From: Phytomonas francai
Lineage: Eukaryota > Euglenozoa > Kinetoplastea > Trypanosomatida > Trypanosomatidae
Length of the DNA: 64,000 bases
Direction: 5' to 3'
Assembly (NCBI GenBank): GCA_001766655.1
Contig: MJCC01000004.1
Coordinates: 745,344 to 809,343, forward strand
The position numbers and the translations under genes are program-made. Positions 19,176 to 28,872 of this stretch are shown here, one piece after another; the first letter of the stretch is position 1, and every line of letters begins with the position of its first letter. Under the pieces are notes generated by a model. The model worked only from the letters and a program-made list of their open reading frames with translations, did not search any database and was not told where the DNA came from.

Positions 19176-20087
19176 TTATTTGGGGAAGCGAAGAAATCGC
19201 CGAAAGGCCAGAGAACTGAGCAAAATAGATGGCAAAAGACCCACCAAACTTACTCCAAAGAAGTACAAACACACGCCAGTCGTAAAGTTGGAGACTAGGA
19301 CAATAAAGATGGGGCAAGAAAGGCGTGCACACCAAACAAACTTTGCCATCGGCCCCGTTTTGAGCTCCTTCCGCAGGGATAATTCAAAGTTAAGAAGGGC
19401 GAGGCCGCAGCACATCGTGGGGAGTAAAAACGCAGGGTCCGGTAACCATAAGGCCGTGCACCAACAAAAAGACGAGGCACCCACCCACATCAGAGGATCT
19501 GCGCACAAAATAGAGATACGATAGAAACCATACGCAATGAAAGGGGCGCCGAGGAAAGAAGAAAAACATTGAATATTGGAAGTCTGATATTCTCTGAAAA
19601 TTCTCCGGCGCTCGCTTTTGTAGACGCTCGCTGACAGCTGTACCTCCAGCGAAGAGGAATTTTTGTTGTGGTAAATGCGTTTAAACTTCTCTTGGGATTC
19701 TTCTAGTTTTGGAAGGGCAAGCAGCATTCGAGCCGAGGCTCTTTCCCCGTAAAATACAAAATAAAGCGTCAAGAGGCGAGTGAGGCCACCCAAAAGAACG
19801 ATTACCCCCCAGGGCTCCATGCAAAAGGTATCCCGACACGCAAAAAAGATCGTTGTAAACCAGTCCGTGAACGTCGCATCCAGATCCGATTCGGACGAGG
19901 AGAGCTCGAAAACATTTGGGGCCGCTATTTCGGCCTTCTGATCCGCACGCAGGGGGGCATTCCGATGAAAAGAAGAGAAGCATTGTCGACTACGCAGCAG
20001 CGTTTGGACCGAGATGCGAGAGAAGGGGAGTCTGGTAATTCCCCAGCGGTCCTCAACACAACTTTGCGCGAATCGCCCTCGAAACAT
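19176..20087 (-). CDS. Oxa1/YidC-family mitochondrial membrane insertase
   Basis: Inserts proteins into the mitochondrial inner membrane. I start at ATG 20087 (303 aa); the frame extends two codons upstream only via GTG. The first ~45 residues are Arg/Ser-rich without acidic runs, as expected for a mitochondrial presequence. The body has DWFTTIFFACRDTF, a helix pair (GVIVLLGGLTRLLTLYFVFYG), a charged matrix loop (KLEESQEKFKRIYHNK) and three to four further helices ending at LRFPK. Helix order and the loop fit Oxa1/Cox18. Oxa1 itself normally has a long C-terminal ribosome-binding tail, which is absent, so a Cox18-like role is possible. Confidence 0.75.
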   Translation of the reverse strand: MFRGRFAQSCVEDRWGITRLPFSRISVQTLLRSRQCFSSFHRNAPLRADQKAEIAAPNVFELSSSESDLDATFTDWFTTIFFACRDTFCMEPWGVIVLLGGLTRLLTLYFVFYGERASARMLLALPKLEESQEKFKRIYHNKNSSSLEVQLSASVYKSERRRIFREYQTSNIQCFSSFLGAPFIAYGFYRISILCADPLMWVGASSFCWCTALWLPDPAFLLPTMCCGLALLNFELSLRKELKTGPMAKFVWCARLSCPIFIVLVSNFTTGVCLYFFGVSLVGLLPSILLSSLAFRRFLRFPK

Positions 20088-20402
20088 GCCCACCTGAGCA
20101 CGTAATTAGCGAGGCCAAATTTGAAAACAATAAAGAAAGGGAAAAAGAGGGCTGGCAAGAGTGAGAAAAATATAACCAAACCCTCTTATCATCTTTTTCT
20201 ACATAACGTGGTAGATCTTTAATTTTTTCCCCCTTGAATATTACAAAAAATGGGAGTTACCCACTATAGCAAAACAGCGTCTAACTGAGGTAATAATCCC
20301 CCTCCTTCCCTTTCCCCAGAGAATATTATGTATCCACACACATATATCAATATATATATATTGATATATTTTTATGAACATTGATCCTGGGGGGACGGCT
20401 TC
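20088..20402. other. Intergenic with 28-bp palindrome
   Basis: AT-rich spacer with a perfect palindrome at 20342-20369. No gene seen. Confidence 0.5.
20342..20369. repeat. Perfect 28-bp AT palindrome
   Basis: Half-site ATATATCAATATAT followed directly by its exact complement, with no loop. It is 33 bases past the stop of the roadblock gene, so it would lie in that gene's 3' UTR. Confidence 0.85.
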
Positions 20403-20828
20403 TTAGGTCTTTGTTTCCACCATAACAGGTCGTAGAATAGCGTCCAGCCGGCGCTGGAGAAGCATCGTCTTGAGTTTGAGCCGTCCGACCTGCACCGTGG
20501 CGTCCTTCGTCAGCAAACATAAAATCGCATTATCGGCCACGGCCATCGCGCAAAGCTTTTGATCGCCAAAATCGACTAAAACCTGCTCGAGCGCGTTGGG
20601 CTCCTCCTCAAGGGATATTTTATTGATCGTGAGGTCGTTTTGACCGTACAAACGCCAGATATTCATCGTGGCGGCCACAACCCGGGCGTAGGTCTCTTCC
20701 CTTTCCTTTTTCGAGCACGCGAAGGCGGAGCTGATGATGGTGCCGTTGGACTCCATAAGAATCGCAAGTTGCACGCCATCCCCCACCCCGCTCTCCACCA
20801 CGGCGTTTAATTCGGCCGCGTTAAACAT
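20403..20828 (-). CDS. Roadblock/LC7 protein, LAMTOR2 (Ragulator p14)-like
   Basis: The LAMTOR2/p14 family forms part of the Ragulator scaffold that anchors Rag GTPases and TORC1 or MAPK signalling on lysosomes. The 141-residue protein covers a single roadblock domain: GDGVQLAILMESNGTIIS (first strand pair), ATMNIWRLYGQND (the NIW..Y helix block seen in LAMTOR2), LEQVLVDFGDQKL, ADNAILCLLTKDATVQVGRL and a final helix. Length and block order fit LAMTOR2 better than the ~100-residue dynein light chain roadblock. There is an extra loop of about 10 residues between the second strand and the helix. Whether this species has Rag GTPases cannot be told from this window. Confidence 0.68.
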   Translation of the reverse strand: MFNAAELNAVVESGVGDGVQLAILMESNGTIISSAFACSKKEREETYARVVAATMNIWRLYGQNDLTINKISLEEEPNALEQVLVDFGDQKLCAMAVADNAILCLLTKDATVQVGRLKLKTMLLQRRLDAILRPVMVETKT

Positions 20829-21311
20829 TTTTCCCCCCTTTCTTCACCTGAACCTTTTCCTAACACGTTTCCTGAAAATTTAAAAAAAAGAAAGAAAGGG
20901 TATTACACAAATACCTGTATTACTGTTTCCAAATGTGGAAATGGTGTGAACTCGAGACACTAGATTCTGGGAAAAAAATACAATAAAGAAAACCTTTCGT
21001 ATCAATCTTCTCTAAAATGTGTTCTGAATCATGAAATAAAGTAAATGTAAACACACACACACATATATATAAAGGGTAGGGGTGGGGGGAGGGAACCCTT
21101 GAAAAATACGCTCTGGCTTCCTCATGTATGAGGGTTGTGATAGAATAAACAAGTAAAAAAAGCAAACACTTTTAACGTTTGAATAGTCAAGTTGATAATA
21201 ATGATAGAGATCTCTATATAACAGCAGCATGGCGAATTAATGGTAAGGGATTGATCGTTTTAGTAATAGTAATATATCGATTTAAATAAAGTAAAGAGAA
21301 TCACTATACTC
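20829..21311. other. Intergenic
   Basis: AT-rich spacer with a short (CA)/(TA) run near 21051-21070. Short frames look like noise. Confidence 0.5.
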
Positions 21312-22382
21312 TCATGCGATCAATGACTCTTCCTTAGCTTCGCATCTTTTAGCATCTTTCCTGTGCTCAAGACAAGAAAGTTGGAAGTTTTTTTTGTCCA
21401 TCGGGAGGTGAAGATAAAGTGCGCAGTGCAGATGATAGCTTAATGGACAATCCGTATTTATACACCCAATACTTGCACCTCCTTTACAGCAATGCGCACA
21501 TTTCACGTCCTTCGTGCGCTCGATAGCGGCGTTAACGTTTACAAATTCTTCTTTTTCAACGTCGTAGTAGACCTCCGGGCACCACAATGCGCAAATCACG
21601 TGAAATGCGTTCCCCTGCTGCTCTCTGGAAAAGGCGTTTAAGGGATTCGGATTATTACCATCATCATCATCATCATCGTTATGGTTATTATCTTGAACGG
21701 CAAGAATGGTTTTCTTGCAGAAAATGCACCTCCTTGCAGAGGAGCTTGGTGAGGAAGGGAAAGGTGCTGTGGTAGCTATCATTTTGCTAGATGGCCTCTC
21801 AGCATCGACGGGGTGTGCGGTCTCCGCACGCGATACTTTCCACGGGGGCAGCCGCTCGCCATTATTTTCGTCGTCATCCTGAATGGTAAGAGGCCCCTCC
21901 GCGTGGGGGTTCGCTTTCATCGCGTGTACGACATTTTCATCCGCACGAATTGGCATCTCGAAAGACGCCTCCTCGACGGCGATTTCGTCCGCTATTTTGC
22001 TTGAATCGAATCGCCAAAACGGTCCGAGGCGATCCTCGAGGTCGAGCAAAACCTGCGTGAGGCCCTCCTCCGCGCCCACGTCGGGCGCGCGGCGTCGGAA
22101 ATGCGGGGGCCTCTCGACGGGGGGGAAAGAGGCGTCCTCGTCTGCCCCCTCGCCGAGAAGAAGAGGGGAGGGAGAAGGAGAGGGGGGGGAGAAGGAGAAG
22201 GAGGGCGCGAGGGCGGCCGCGCGCGTTGAAAAGCCCGCCCTCGACCGCCCCCCCCCCTCGACTTCCGCCTCGACCGGGGCGGGCGAGGGGGGGAGGGCCC
22301 GCGCGCACGGGATCGAGATCACCTCGACGGCGCCAAAGGTGATGCGCTTCCGCTTGGCTCCCCGCACAACACCATCGGCCAT
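21312..22382 (-). CDS. Extended PHD-finger (ePHD) nuclear protein
   Basis: Likely chromatin-associated. The 356-residue protein has a GC-rich, Ser/Pro/Glu-rich N-terminal half with a basic start (RGAKRKR, possible nuclear signal), then from about 217 a zinc module: CIFCKK, an Asp/Asn-rich insertion (DDDDDDGNN), FHVICALWCPEVYYD, CAHCCKGGASIGC, and CPLSYHLHCAL with a closing Cys-x-x-His. This is the extended PHD arrangement (zinc knuckle plus atypical PHD) of JADE, MLL and JMJD2-type proteins. Those domains often bind nucleic acid or nucleosomes. No other catalytic domain is present, so the specific role is unknown. ATG at 22382. Confidence 0.78.
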   Translation of the reverse strand: MADGVVRGAKRKRITFGAVEVISIPCARALPPSPAPVEAEVEGGGRSRAGFSTRAAALAPSFSFSPPSPSPSPLLLGEGADEDASFPPVERPPHFRRRAPDVGAEEGLTQVLLDLEDRLGPFWRFDSSKIADEIAVEEASFEMPIRADENVVHAMKANPHAEGPLTIQDDDENNGERLPPWKVSRAETAHPVDAERPSSKMIATTAPFPSSPSSSARRCIFCKKTILAVQDNNHNDDDDDDGNNPNPLNAFSREQQGNAFHVICALWCPEVYYDVEKEEFVNVNAAIERTKDVKCAHCCKGGASIGCINTDCPLSYHLHCALYLHLPMDKKNFQLSCLEHRKDAKRCEAKEESLIA

Positions 22383-23422
22383 CCGGGGAAAGAAAAAAGA
22401 CCCCTGAGACCTCCCCGACCTCCCGCGATGGAATAAATCGATATTTATCGCTTTCTCGCGATCGATCTACGCGTTGATTCCTCTGGCTTTCACCCCCCGG
22501 GGGTGGTTGACAGTCGGAGGGTCCAGGGCCACTCACAGACGGACCCAGCAAAACTGAGTTGGCGGAGGGAATTTACTTCAACGGGTTGAAATGTCCTTAA
22601 AAAAGAAAGAGGGGTAATGGCAACCAGAACAAAAAGGGGGAATCCAGTCGCGTTTAGGGCAATTTAAAAGTATACAGAGGCAAATCCTATATATCATTTC
22701 GCCGCAGATCCATAATGATATACATTATCTTTTTTGTATAAGAAGAGGAAATAGAATATACCCCCAAACTCCTTTAATTGCTTCGTTCACCTGCCACTTT
22801 TAGATACCCGGAAATGGGAAAATAAAAGACAGAAAGCCCAACATTACCGTACGCAACCTTTCAGGTTCTGTATGCAGAAAATGAGAAAAGGGGAAAAATG
22901 CACACAGCCGCCTATCATTGGCTGGGCTTCGCATCTTCGATTTCCAAATGAAAAGATTAGAAGTGCCTAAGAAGTGTAGATGATAGCCATAGTGAGCTCT
23001 GCAACCAAATACAAAAAAAAAAGATTGAATACACTTACTCATAGGCTCAACTAATTTTGATAAATATTAGCAAAGATAGAGTTTACATAGCGTGATCGCT
23101 GGTTATTCATTTGAGCAAGATTTTCTCAAAAAAAAGAAAAAGTGCATACGCGCTGGAAGAGGATAAATATTAGAGTGTATGAATACTTAGCTTTTACTGG
23201 TTTACTCGATTGGGCGTTTTACAATTTCAGTGAGAGTAGGCAAAAAGACAGTCTGATTTTAGCTTAAGCATTTGCTTAAGCTTTTCAATGTTGACTGGGT
23301 AAAGCAATAATCTAACAGTAAGCGAAGCGTTCGCTTTTTATTTGTTATAATATATTTTCATCTAAAACTTTCCATCCTTGCTATAAGGATCATTTCCTAC
23401 TTTTTTCCTTCTTTCACCCTTA
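22383..23422. other. Intergenic with two hairpins
   Basis: The first ~180 bases are GC-rich, including a hairpin with 7-bp arms at 22491-22505. The rest is AT-rich and carries a perfect 10-bp inverted repeat at 23261-23282. No tRNA or protein gene recognised. Confidence 0.5.
23261..23282. repeat. Perfect inverted repeat (10-bp arms, 2-base loop)
   Basis: Arm AGCTTAAGCA, loop TT, then the exact complement. It lies about 140 bases past the CLEC16A-type stop, in its presumed 3' UTR. Confidence 0.85.
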
Positions 23423-26146
23423 CTAAACTAGTGTGGTAAAGAAACTATTGCACACCGCAGCCCCAGTTGATCGATACCGCGCGGTGTGAGCATTAATATG
23501 ATCGACCGCCGCATTTCCGTCCTCCGCGGTGCGAAAGGCAAGGTGAATTTCAGCCTCTTTTAAGGGCCTATGATATTCCACAACCACCCTAAAGCTCAAA
23601 GGATGAAACCCCGCCGCGCGGACATATCCCAAATTCCATGCACTTAACACCGGATAAAAGGACTCTTCTGCATTGTTCGCCACCATTTTATCCTGCGCGA
23701 CTGAGCAAAAGAGTAATTCGTTCTCAGTAAACGCTATCCACAGTCCACAGCCTGCATCCGCGAGCAGGCTACCCTGTTTACTCCACGAACGCTCGATGAC
23801 GAACTCACAATAAAATACTTTGAATGAAAAGGATGAAGGTGATGACATGAAAAAAGTAGCGTCTTCATAACTATTAGTATTACTATTGGTACCATCGTTC
23901 GAATAGCACCGTGTAGAAGGCAGCGGAAAGAACGAGTTTGGCTCGCTCACGGTGGAAAGCCGCCGAAGATGTGCCTCGAGTGAATTCACAGAGGCCTCCT
24001 CATTTTTTTCACAATCTTTTCCAAGTTTTCCCGTTAAATCACCGAGCAGTTTTCGAAGGAGCAGCCAATTCAGCATGACTTTAACCTCACGCTCGTCGAT
24101 ATTGAGTGGAGGGCGGCAAAAAAGTGCCAAGGTCTTGTGCAAAGCACATCCCCCCTCTGCTTGAAATGAGCAGGGAGGCAGGAGGGCAGCGGGATTTTGG
24201 GCATAAACCCTCCCCTTCGCTTTATTTTTTCCTTCTTTCGCCAGGAAAGGAATGACATCGGATTCGAAGATGCGCCAGGCTTCTTTGAGAGCGAGGAAAA
24301 GCGCTACGCGGGCGTCGTGAACGTCAAGGCCGATCAAACAAACCACCATATCGGTGGAGGTTTCGATTCTTTCGAGGAGACCCTTGAGCCCCGCCGGGCC
24401 CTCGGCCTCCTTGGCGGCTTGGATTACTTCACACAGACGCGCATAATGCTCGAAAAGCCCTCGAACCTCCATCTGAGCGTCCTTCAGCATTGTATCAGCT
24501 ATTTTCCGCATGAACCTTTGTAGAGAATCGATCGGTGAGCGCGCGAGCTCGTGTGAGATGGATTGGACGACGAGGTAAAGATCCGAAAGGCTCCCTGCAG
24601 ACGATTTTCGAACTAAAAAGTGGAGAACCGTAAAAAGGGTACGAAGGATCGCAATGGTGTTTGGGTCTGGAATGTCGCCATTGAGCTCGCTGAGTGGAGA
24701 TAAAAAAGCCTCCAGTGGGGCCGTGCGAGGCGAGGCAACCGGCTCCACGGTTTCGTAGGAGAACTGAGGCACGAACCTCCCTAGCACCCATACAAGAGGG
24801 TTTCCAAAGAAGTCGTTTTTCCTCACCACCTCTGAAGTAGTCGTTGAGAAATGGGTTAACTCTGAAGGCAGCTTGGATCGCATGGCGAGCCAAAACAGAA
24901 GCGCGACTTGATATAAATCCGCCCGCTCCGAGCACAGAATTGCACTAATAAGCCCATCAAGCTCTAGATCCCCACAGCAAAGTGTGTCCTCTCCGTCGGG
25001 AACTCCTTCGTAGGAGAGAAACATCCACGCAAAGTAGCTATGAAGGAGCTGCACATCATTGACTTCAGCCCAACGTGCGAGAAAGCCGATCGCGAGGGTA
25101 ATAGGTACGTCCACTCGCAGTGCTAAAAAAATAGAAAACGCACAGTCCTCACCGTTCTCGTCCATGCAAGCGCCATTGCTTGCGATAGCACCTTCTTTAG
25201 GCGTCACCCCAACCAGATTATACTGTTTTAATTCACACAAAAGAAACGTATAAATAGGCTGAAGGAGATACTCACTTAAGATGGCTATCAGACGCTTCGT
25301 GGCGTTAGGCTGTGGGGTATGGCATAGATCATTATAGTAGTAGAGGTCATCAACGATATCCTCCATTGCTTTTTGTATGGCCAGTAGCTTTCCAGAGGCT
25401 TCATGCTCGCCAAGACAGCTCCCCTGCGAGATTTTTCCCATCGCAATCAGCTGATCTGCAACTGAATTCGCTACCACGACATAGACTTCCTCCATCGCGC
25501 GGTGTAGAAACCTCGCAATGGCGTCGTCTTCAATTTGGGCAATGGTCACCACGATCTGCTTCGCCGCCGTCCTCACCATTGCATCCGACGATCTTAACAA
25601 CTTCACAGCTTTGTCAAATAGTGGAAAAGCACCTGTGCAGGTTTCAAAAAAAAGCTGTGCGGTATCCTTGTTCAACCGAAGTGCCAATGATTTCAACAAT
25701 GAAATGTACATCGAGGTCAGCTCATCATCTGATGCATCCGGCTCGAGCGCGATGATGCGATTCAGGTGATTATTGCTAAACGCTAGATAAACTGAAGAAA
25801 CACGGGTTAAATTCTGAAAGAAAATTGTCAAAGACTGCATGATCTGGAGTTTAACTGTTCGACTGGAGTCTGCGTTGGTGGCGATATGCTCGAGTGTGTT
25901 CATTGGATCCAGACTCATGAGGTGATCAAAGACCATCTCGTCGTGTTTGTCGGTGTAAACCAAGACCTCAGCGAGTTCGCGAAGCGCCTTCAGCATTGTT
26001 GGTTCATCAAAGCATAGCTGCGCTTCAAGCTTTTGCACCTCACCGCATACCTGAATTGCGTGCTGTAAAGAAAAGCGCGGATTTGAACCTGCCTGGTTTG
26101 TCGTCTTGAATAGATTCATTTTCTCTTCAAAAAAGCTACGTCGCAT
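23423..26146 (-). CDS. CLEC16A/GOP-1 (FPL domain) homologue
   Basis: In animals CLEC16A (Drosophila Ema, worm GOP-1) acts in endosome maturation, autophagy and mitophagy. In this 907-residue protein the FPL domain is clear at about 48-195: LRELAEVLVYTDKHDEMVFDHL, LQIMQSLTIFFQNLTRVSSVYLAFSNNHLNRII, and SMYISLLKSLALRLNKDT, each aligning with CLEC16A blocks. The following helical region up to about 400 is also family-like. The C-terminal third, with a PH-like stretch (about 740-900, FKVFYCEFVIERSW and GYVRAAGFHPLSFRVVV), is less familiar. ATG at 26146, with a pyrimidine tract at 26281-26302 upstream on the transcript. Length is close to human CLEC16A (about 1050). Confidence 0.85.
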   Translation of the reverse strand: MRRSFFEEKMNLFKTTNQAGSNPRFSLQHAIQVCGEVQKLEAQLCFDEPTMLKALRELAEVLVYTDKHDEMVFDHLMSLDPMNTLEHIATNADSSRTVKLQIMQSLTIFFQNLTRVSSVYLAFSNNHLNRIIALEPDASDDELTSMYISLLKSLALRLNKDTAQLFFETCTGAFPLFDKAVKLLRSSDAMVRTAAKQIVVTIAQIEDDAIARFLHRAMEEVYVVVANSVADQLIAMGKISQGSCLGEHEASGKLLAIQKAMEDIVDDLYYYNDLCHTPQPNATKRLIAILSEYLLQPIYTFLLCELKQYNLVGVTPKEGAIASNGACMDENGEDCAFSIFLALRVDVPITLAIGFLARWAEVNDVQLLHSYFAWMFLSYEGVPDGEDTLCCGDLELDGLISAILCSERADLYQVALLFWLAMRSKLPSELTHFSTTTSEVVRKNDFFGNPLVWVLGRFVPQFSYETVEPVASPRTAPLEAFLSPLSELNGDIPDPNTIAILRTLFTVLHFLVRKSSAGSLSDLYLVVQSISHELARSPIDSLQRFMRKIADTMLKDAQMEVRGLFEHYARLCEVIQAAKEAEGPAGLKGLLERIETSTDMVVCLIGLDVHDARVALFLALKEAWRIFESDVIPFLAKEGKNKAKGRVYAQNPAALLPPCSFQAEGGCALHKTLALFCRPPLNIDEREVKVMLNWLLLRKLLGDLTGKLGKDCEKNEEASVNSLEAHLRRLSTVSEPNSFFPLPSTRCYSNDGTNSNTNSYEDATFFMSSPSSFSFKVFYCEFVIERSWSKQGSLLADAGCGLWIAFTENELLFCSVAQDKMVANNAEESFYPVLSAWNLGYVRAAGFHPLSFRVVVEYHRPLKEAEIHLAFRTAEDGNAAVDHINAHTARYRSTGAAVCNSFFTTLV

Positions 26147-26435
26147 ATTATTAGGGTGATAGGGGTACTTACGACAGCGCTTCTTTTAATTGGTGTTTCC
26201 TTTTTTTTTTTTTTTATGGAGAGTGTGTAAGTCATCTATAAACCTAACATCTTCCCATCTCTTCTTCTCTCGTATTTTTTTTTTGGAAAAAAAAAGATAG
26301 GGGACAGCATACATGGTGCTTTCTAGTACTCTGAATATCAGTCAAAGTCAGAAGAACAGCATTCTAGTTTCCCAACCGCATTACTTCTACCTCCTTTTTT
26401 CTTCTAAGCATGTATTATCGCACCTACAAAAATGT

Positions 26436-28329
26436 CTAAATTTCCACAGACTCCGTTGCCTTCTTTAAGGGCCATAAGCCACGAGCCTGCAAAAGACGGA
26501 GCAGAAGTGATGCCTTTTCCTTCAACCCTTCCCGCGAACGCCGCGCGACCAGCACTGTGCTATGGCTCGCCATCACAAGATCCGCACAACCCGTCGAGAA
26601 GAAATCTACAAACCCCACAAAGTACATCGGTGCCGGTGTAATAATGCTATCCGCGATCAAAAAGCGATTCTCCGCTGCGTGAAAAGCAATTGAGACAATG
26701 GCGTGGCCCATCGTGCTCACCACCAGCTCCACCGCGCCGGAGTCGCTCTCGAACGGTGTGATGGCCAGAAGCCCGCGGCTGAGAAGAGGGCCGACCGCCC
26801 CCTCCTCCCTGCGCAGGTGGTCCGCGATCGTTCGACTCGTCGGCGGGCATCCCCCCGGGGGTTGCGAAAACGACGCAGATGTCGGGGCAGGCTCGCTCTT
26901 TGGTACCCGAAAGCTTCTCAGGAGGTGGGCCTCGATGGAGCTGTTTGTGCTCACGCTGACCTGCTCCACCGGGCCGACAGTGGCGCTCGGTAGGGGTTTC
27001 CCCCCCGGCAGGACGTCCGGGACCACCTGCACGAGCGGCAGCTCGTTGTGGACTGCCCGCATGATAACGACGCTGCCGGCGCTGCTCAGGACTGCCAGCG
27101 CGAGGCCCGCACCCGGGAACTCCCCCCGCAGACTGGGCAGTGTCATGGTCGAGACCGACAGGCTCTCCCCCCCTCTCCCTTCTCCATTTCCATTGCCGTG
27201 TTTCCCTTCTCCTCTTTCTGCTTCGTTGAGAATGCGATCAATCACGTGGCTGCGCGCTGACCTCACGCCACGCCCGGTAGGCGGGATATCAACAAAACAC
27301 AAATCCGCGATTGGCCCCGTCAGCTGCCGGATCGCGCGATCCCGCTCGGCCTCCAGGACGAATACTCGCCCGTCGACCGTCCCGGCCGCGCCGCGAAGGA
27401 GGGGGTACTTCTCGGATGAAGGCCCCTCCCGCTCGCCTCCCCTTCCCGTCCCCCCGTGTGGTACCACAGCGAAGGCGGTGATCGGCCGGTCCGTGCGAAA
27501 ACGCCGCAGCCACGGTGCGATAAGTCCCGGCGGCGCGGGCCCGACGAGCACCGTCCTGCCGAGCCGGGCGCTCGCGGCGGCCCGCCGTCAGCCGTGGGGC
27601 CGCGTCGCCCTGGCGCGGGGCGTTGGCCGCGGCGTCCGCCCCCTCCCGCGAGGGCGGACTCGTCGCAAGCTCCCCCTCCCGTCGCGCGAAGCAGCTGCAG
27701 AGGACGACACCGTGCCGGCGGCGCCCCCCACTTCCCTTGTTTCCCCCTGTTACTGCGTCCCCCTCAGTTCCCCCGTTTCCGCGGGGGGAGGGCGCGGGCG
27801 CGGCGAGGGCGGGGTCGTAAAACAGCCGCAGGACGCCCTCGTCGGGCGGCAGCGCGGCCACGTCCGGGCGGCAGCGGAGCCCCACGCGGCGGTCGGCCAC
27901 CCGCCCGGAGAGGCCGCGGCGCAGCGAAAAGCGCAGCCCGGCGACGCGGTGCCGCCCGCGCGCGTCGGACCAGGCCACGAAGGCGAGCACGGCGTCGTCG
28001 TCCGCGGCCGTCGTTTCCGCCGTTTCGTCGTCGGCCGCCGTGGCGGGGAGGAGGGCGACGAGGGCGTGGATGCGCCCGGCGGGGGGGCGCCAGAGGAGGC
28101 GGGAGAGGAGCCCCTCGCGGGGGGGGGGGCACCCGGGGTCGGGGTCGAGGTCGGGCCCGAGGAGGTAGACGGCGCCCGACGCGGCGAGCACGCAGGCCGA
28201 TACCGCCCCCCGCGTGCGGCCGCGGTAGGTGAGGGCCGCGACGCAGCCGACGCTCGGCACCCCCGGCAGCGCGGTCTCCTCCCCACACGCCATCGGGGAG
28301 GCCGCTGTGCGTTCGTGAGGGCGATTCAT
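26436..28329 (-). CDS. Kaptin-like protein, reading frame broken by one shift
   Basis: Kaptin is a beta-propeller subunit of KICSTOR, which restrains TORC1 at lysosomes in animals. Two frames overlap: codons from ATG 28329 run to 27289, and a second frame with no good ATG runs from about 27587 to 26436. The second frame has a TGA at 27588-27590, and good protein sequence begins right after it (ASARLGRTVLVGPAPPGL), so a single indel near 27565-27590 most likely joins them. The second half aligns in order with kaptin blocks: DRPITAFAVV, LALAVLSSAGSVVIM, SGAVELVVSTMGHAIVSI and ADLVMASHSTVLVARRS. The 5' half is extremely GC-rich. It could be an assembly error or a real lesion; the function call is moderate. 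Confidence 0.6.
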
Positions 28330-28872
28330 TCCCTTTTCTCCGGCCCCCTACCCCCTGTCCTCCTCGACCAAGTCCCTTAGAAACGAGTGAAACACCGTCT
28401 AGCGCCCACACACAACGACCAACAGGGTTTTTTTGGTGCTCCGCTCGAGGGATGGAAGGGACACAAAGGAAAAGAAATGAGGCAAGCAATGGGCAAAATA
28501 ACCCAATACACCCCTATGTGATTTTATCCGCTATCCAAACGGCTACTTGAATAGGCAATAATATGGAAGCACGAAGCAAAATGCATTAAATGCAATGCAA
28601 CGAGATGGGGAATAAAGAACGGTTGATAAAGTTCCTTTTGTAGGTTTGTCATTTTAGCATTTTCATATTGTCCCACTTTCACTCATCGCTTTCCATTTTG
28701 GGAACGGTTTGGTTACCCACCATAACAACCCGCTTTAGGCGTGAAGCAATCATAAGAATATTAGGAAGGAAACACACAAAGGGTTATGCCTAACTGTTTT
28801 ACAGTAGGTAAAACATCAACCACAGTAACTCAACACAAAAATGAGGGAATCGCTCAATAATTTATCGTCTTG
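28330..28872. other. Intergenic
   Basis: Ordinary AT-rich spacer. Nothing recognised. Confidence 0.5.

Noticed and set aside
26698..28380. 560-codon plus-strand open frame
   Set aside because: It is antisense to the GC-rich kaptin-like gene, its translation is Arg/Pro/Gly low complexity, and every other gene is on the minus strand. High GC removes stops from all frames.
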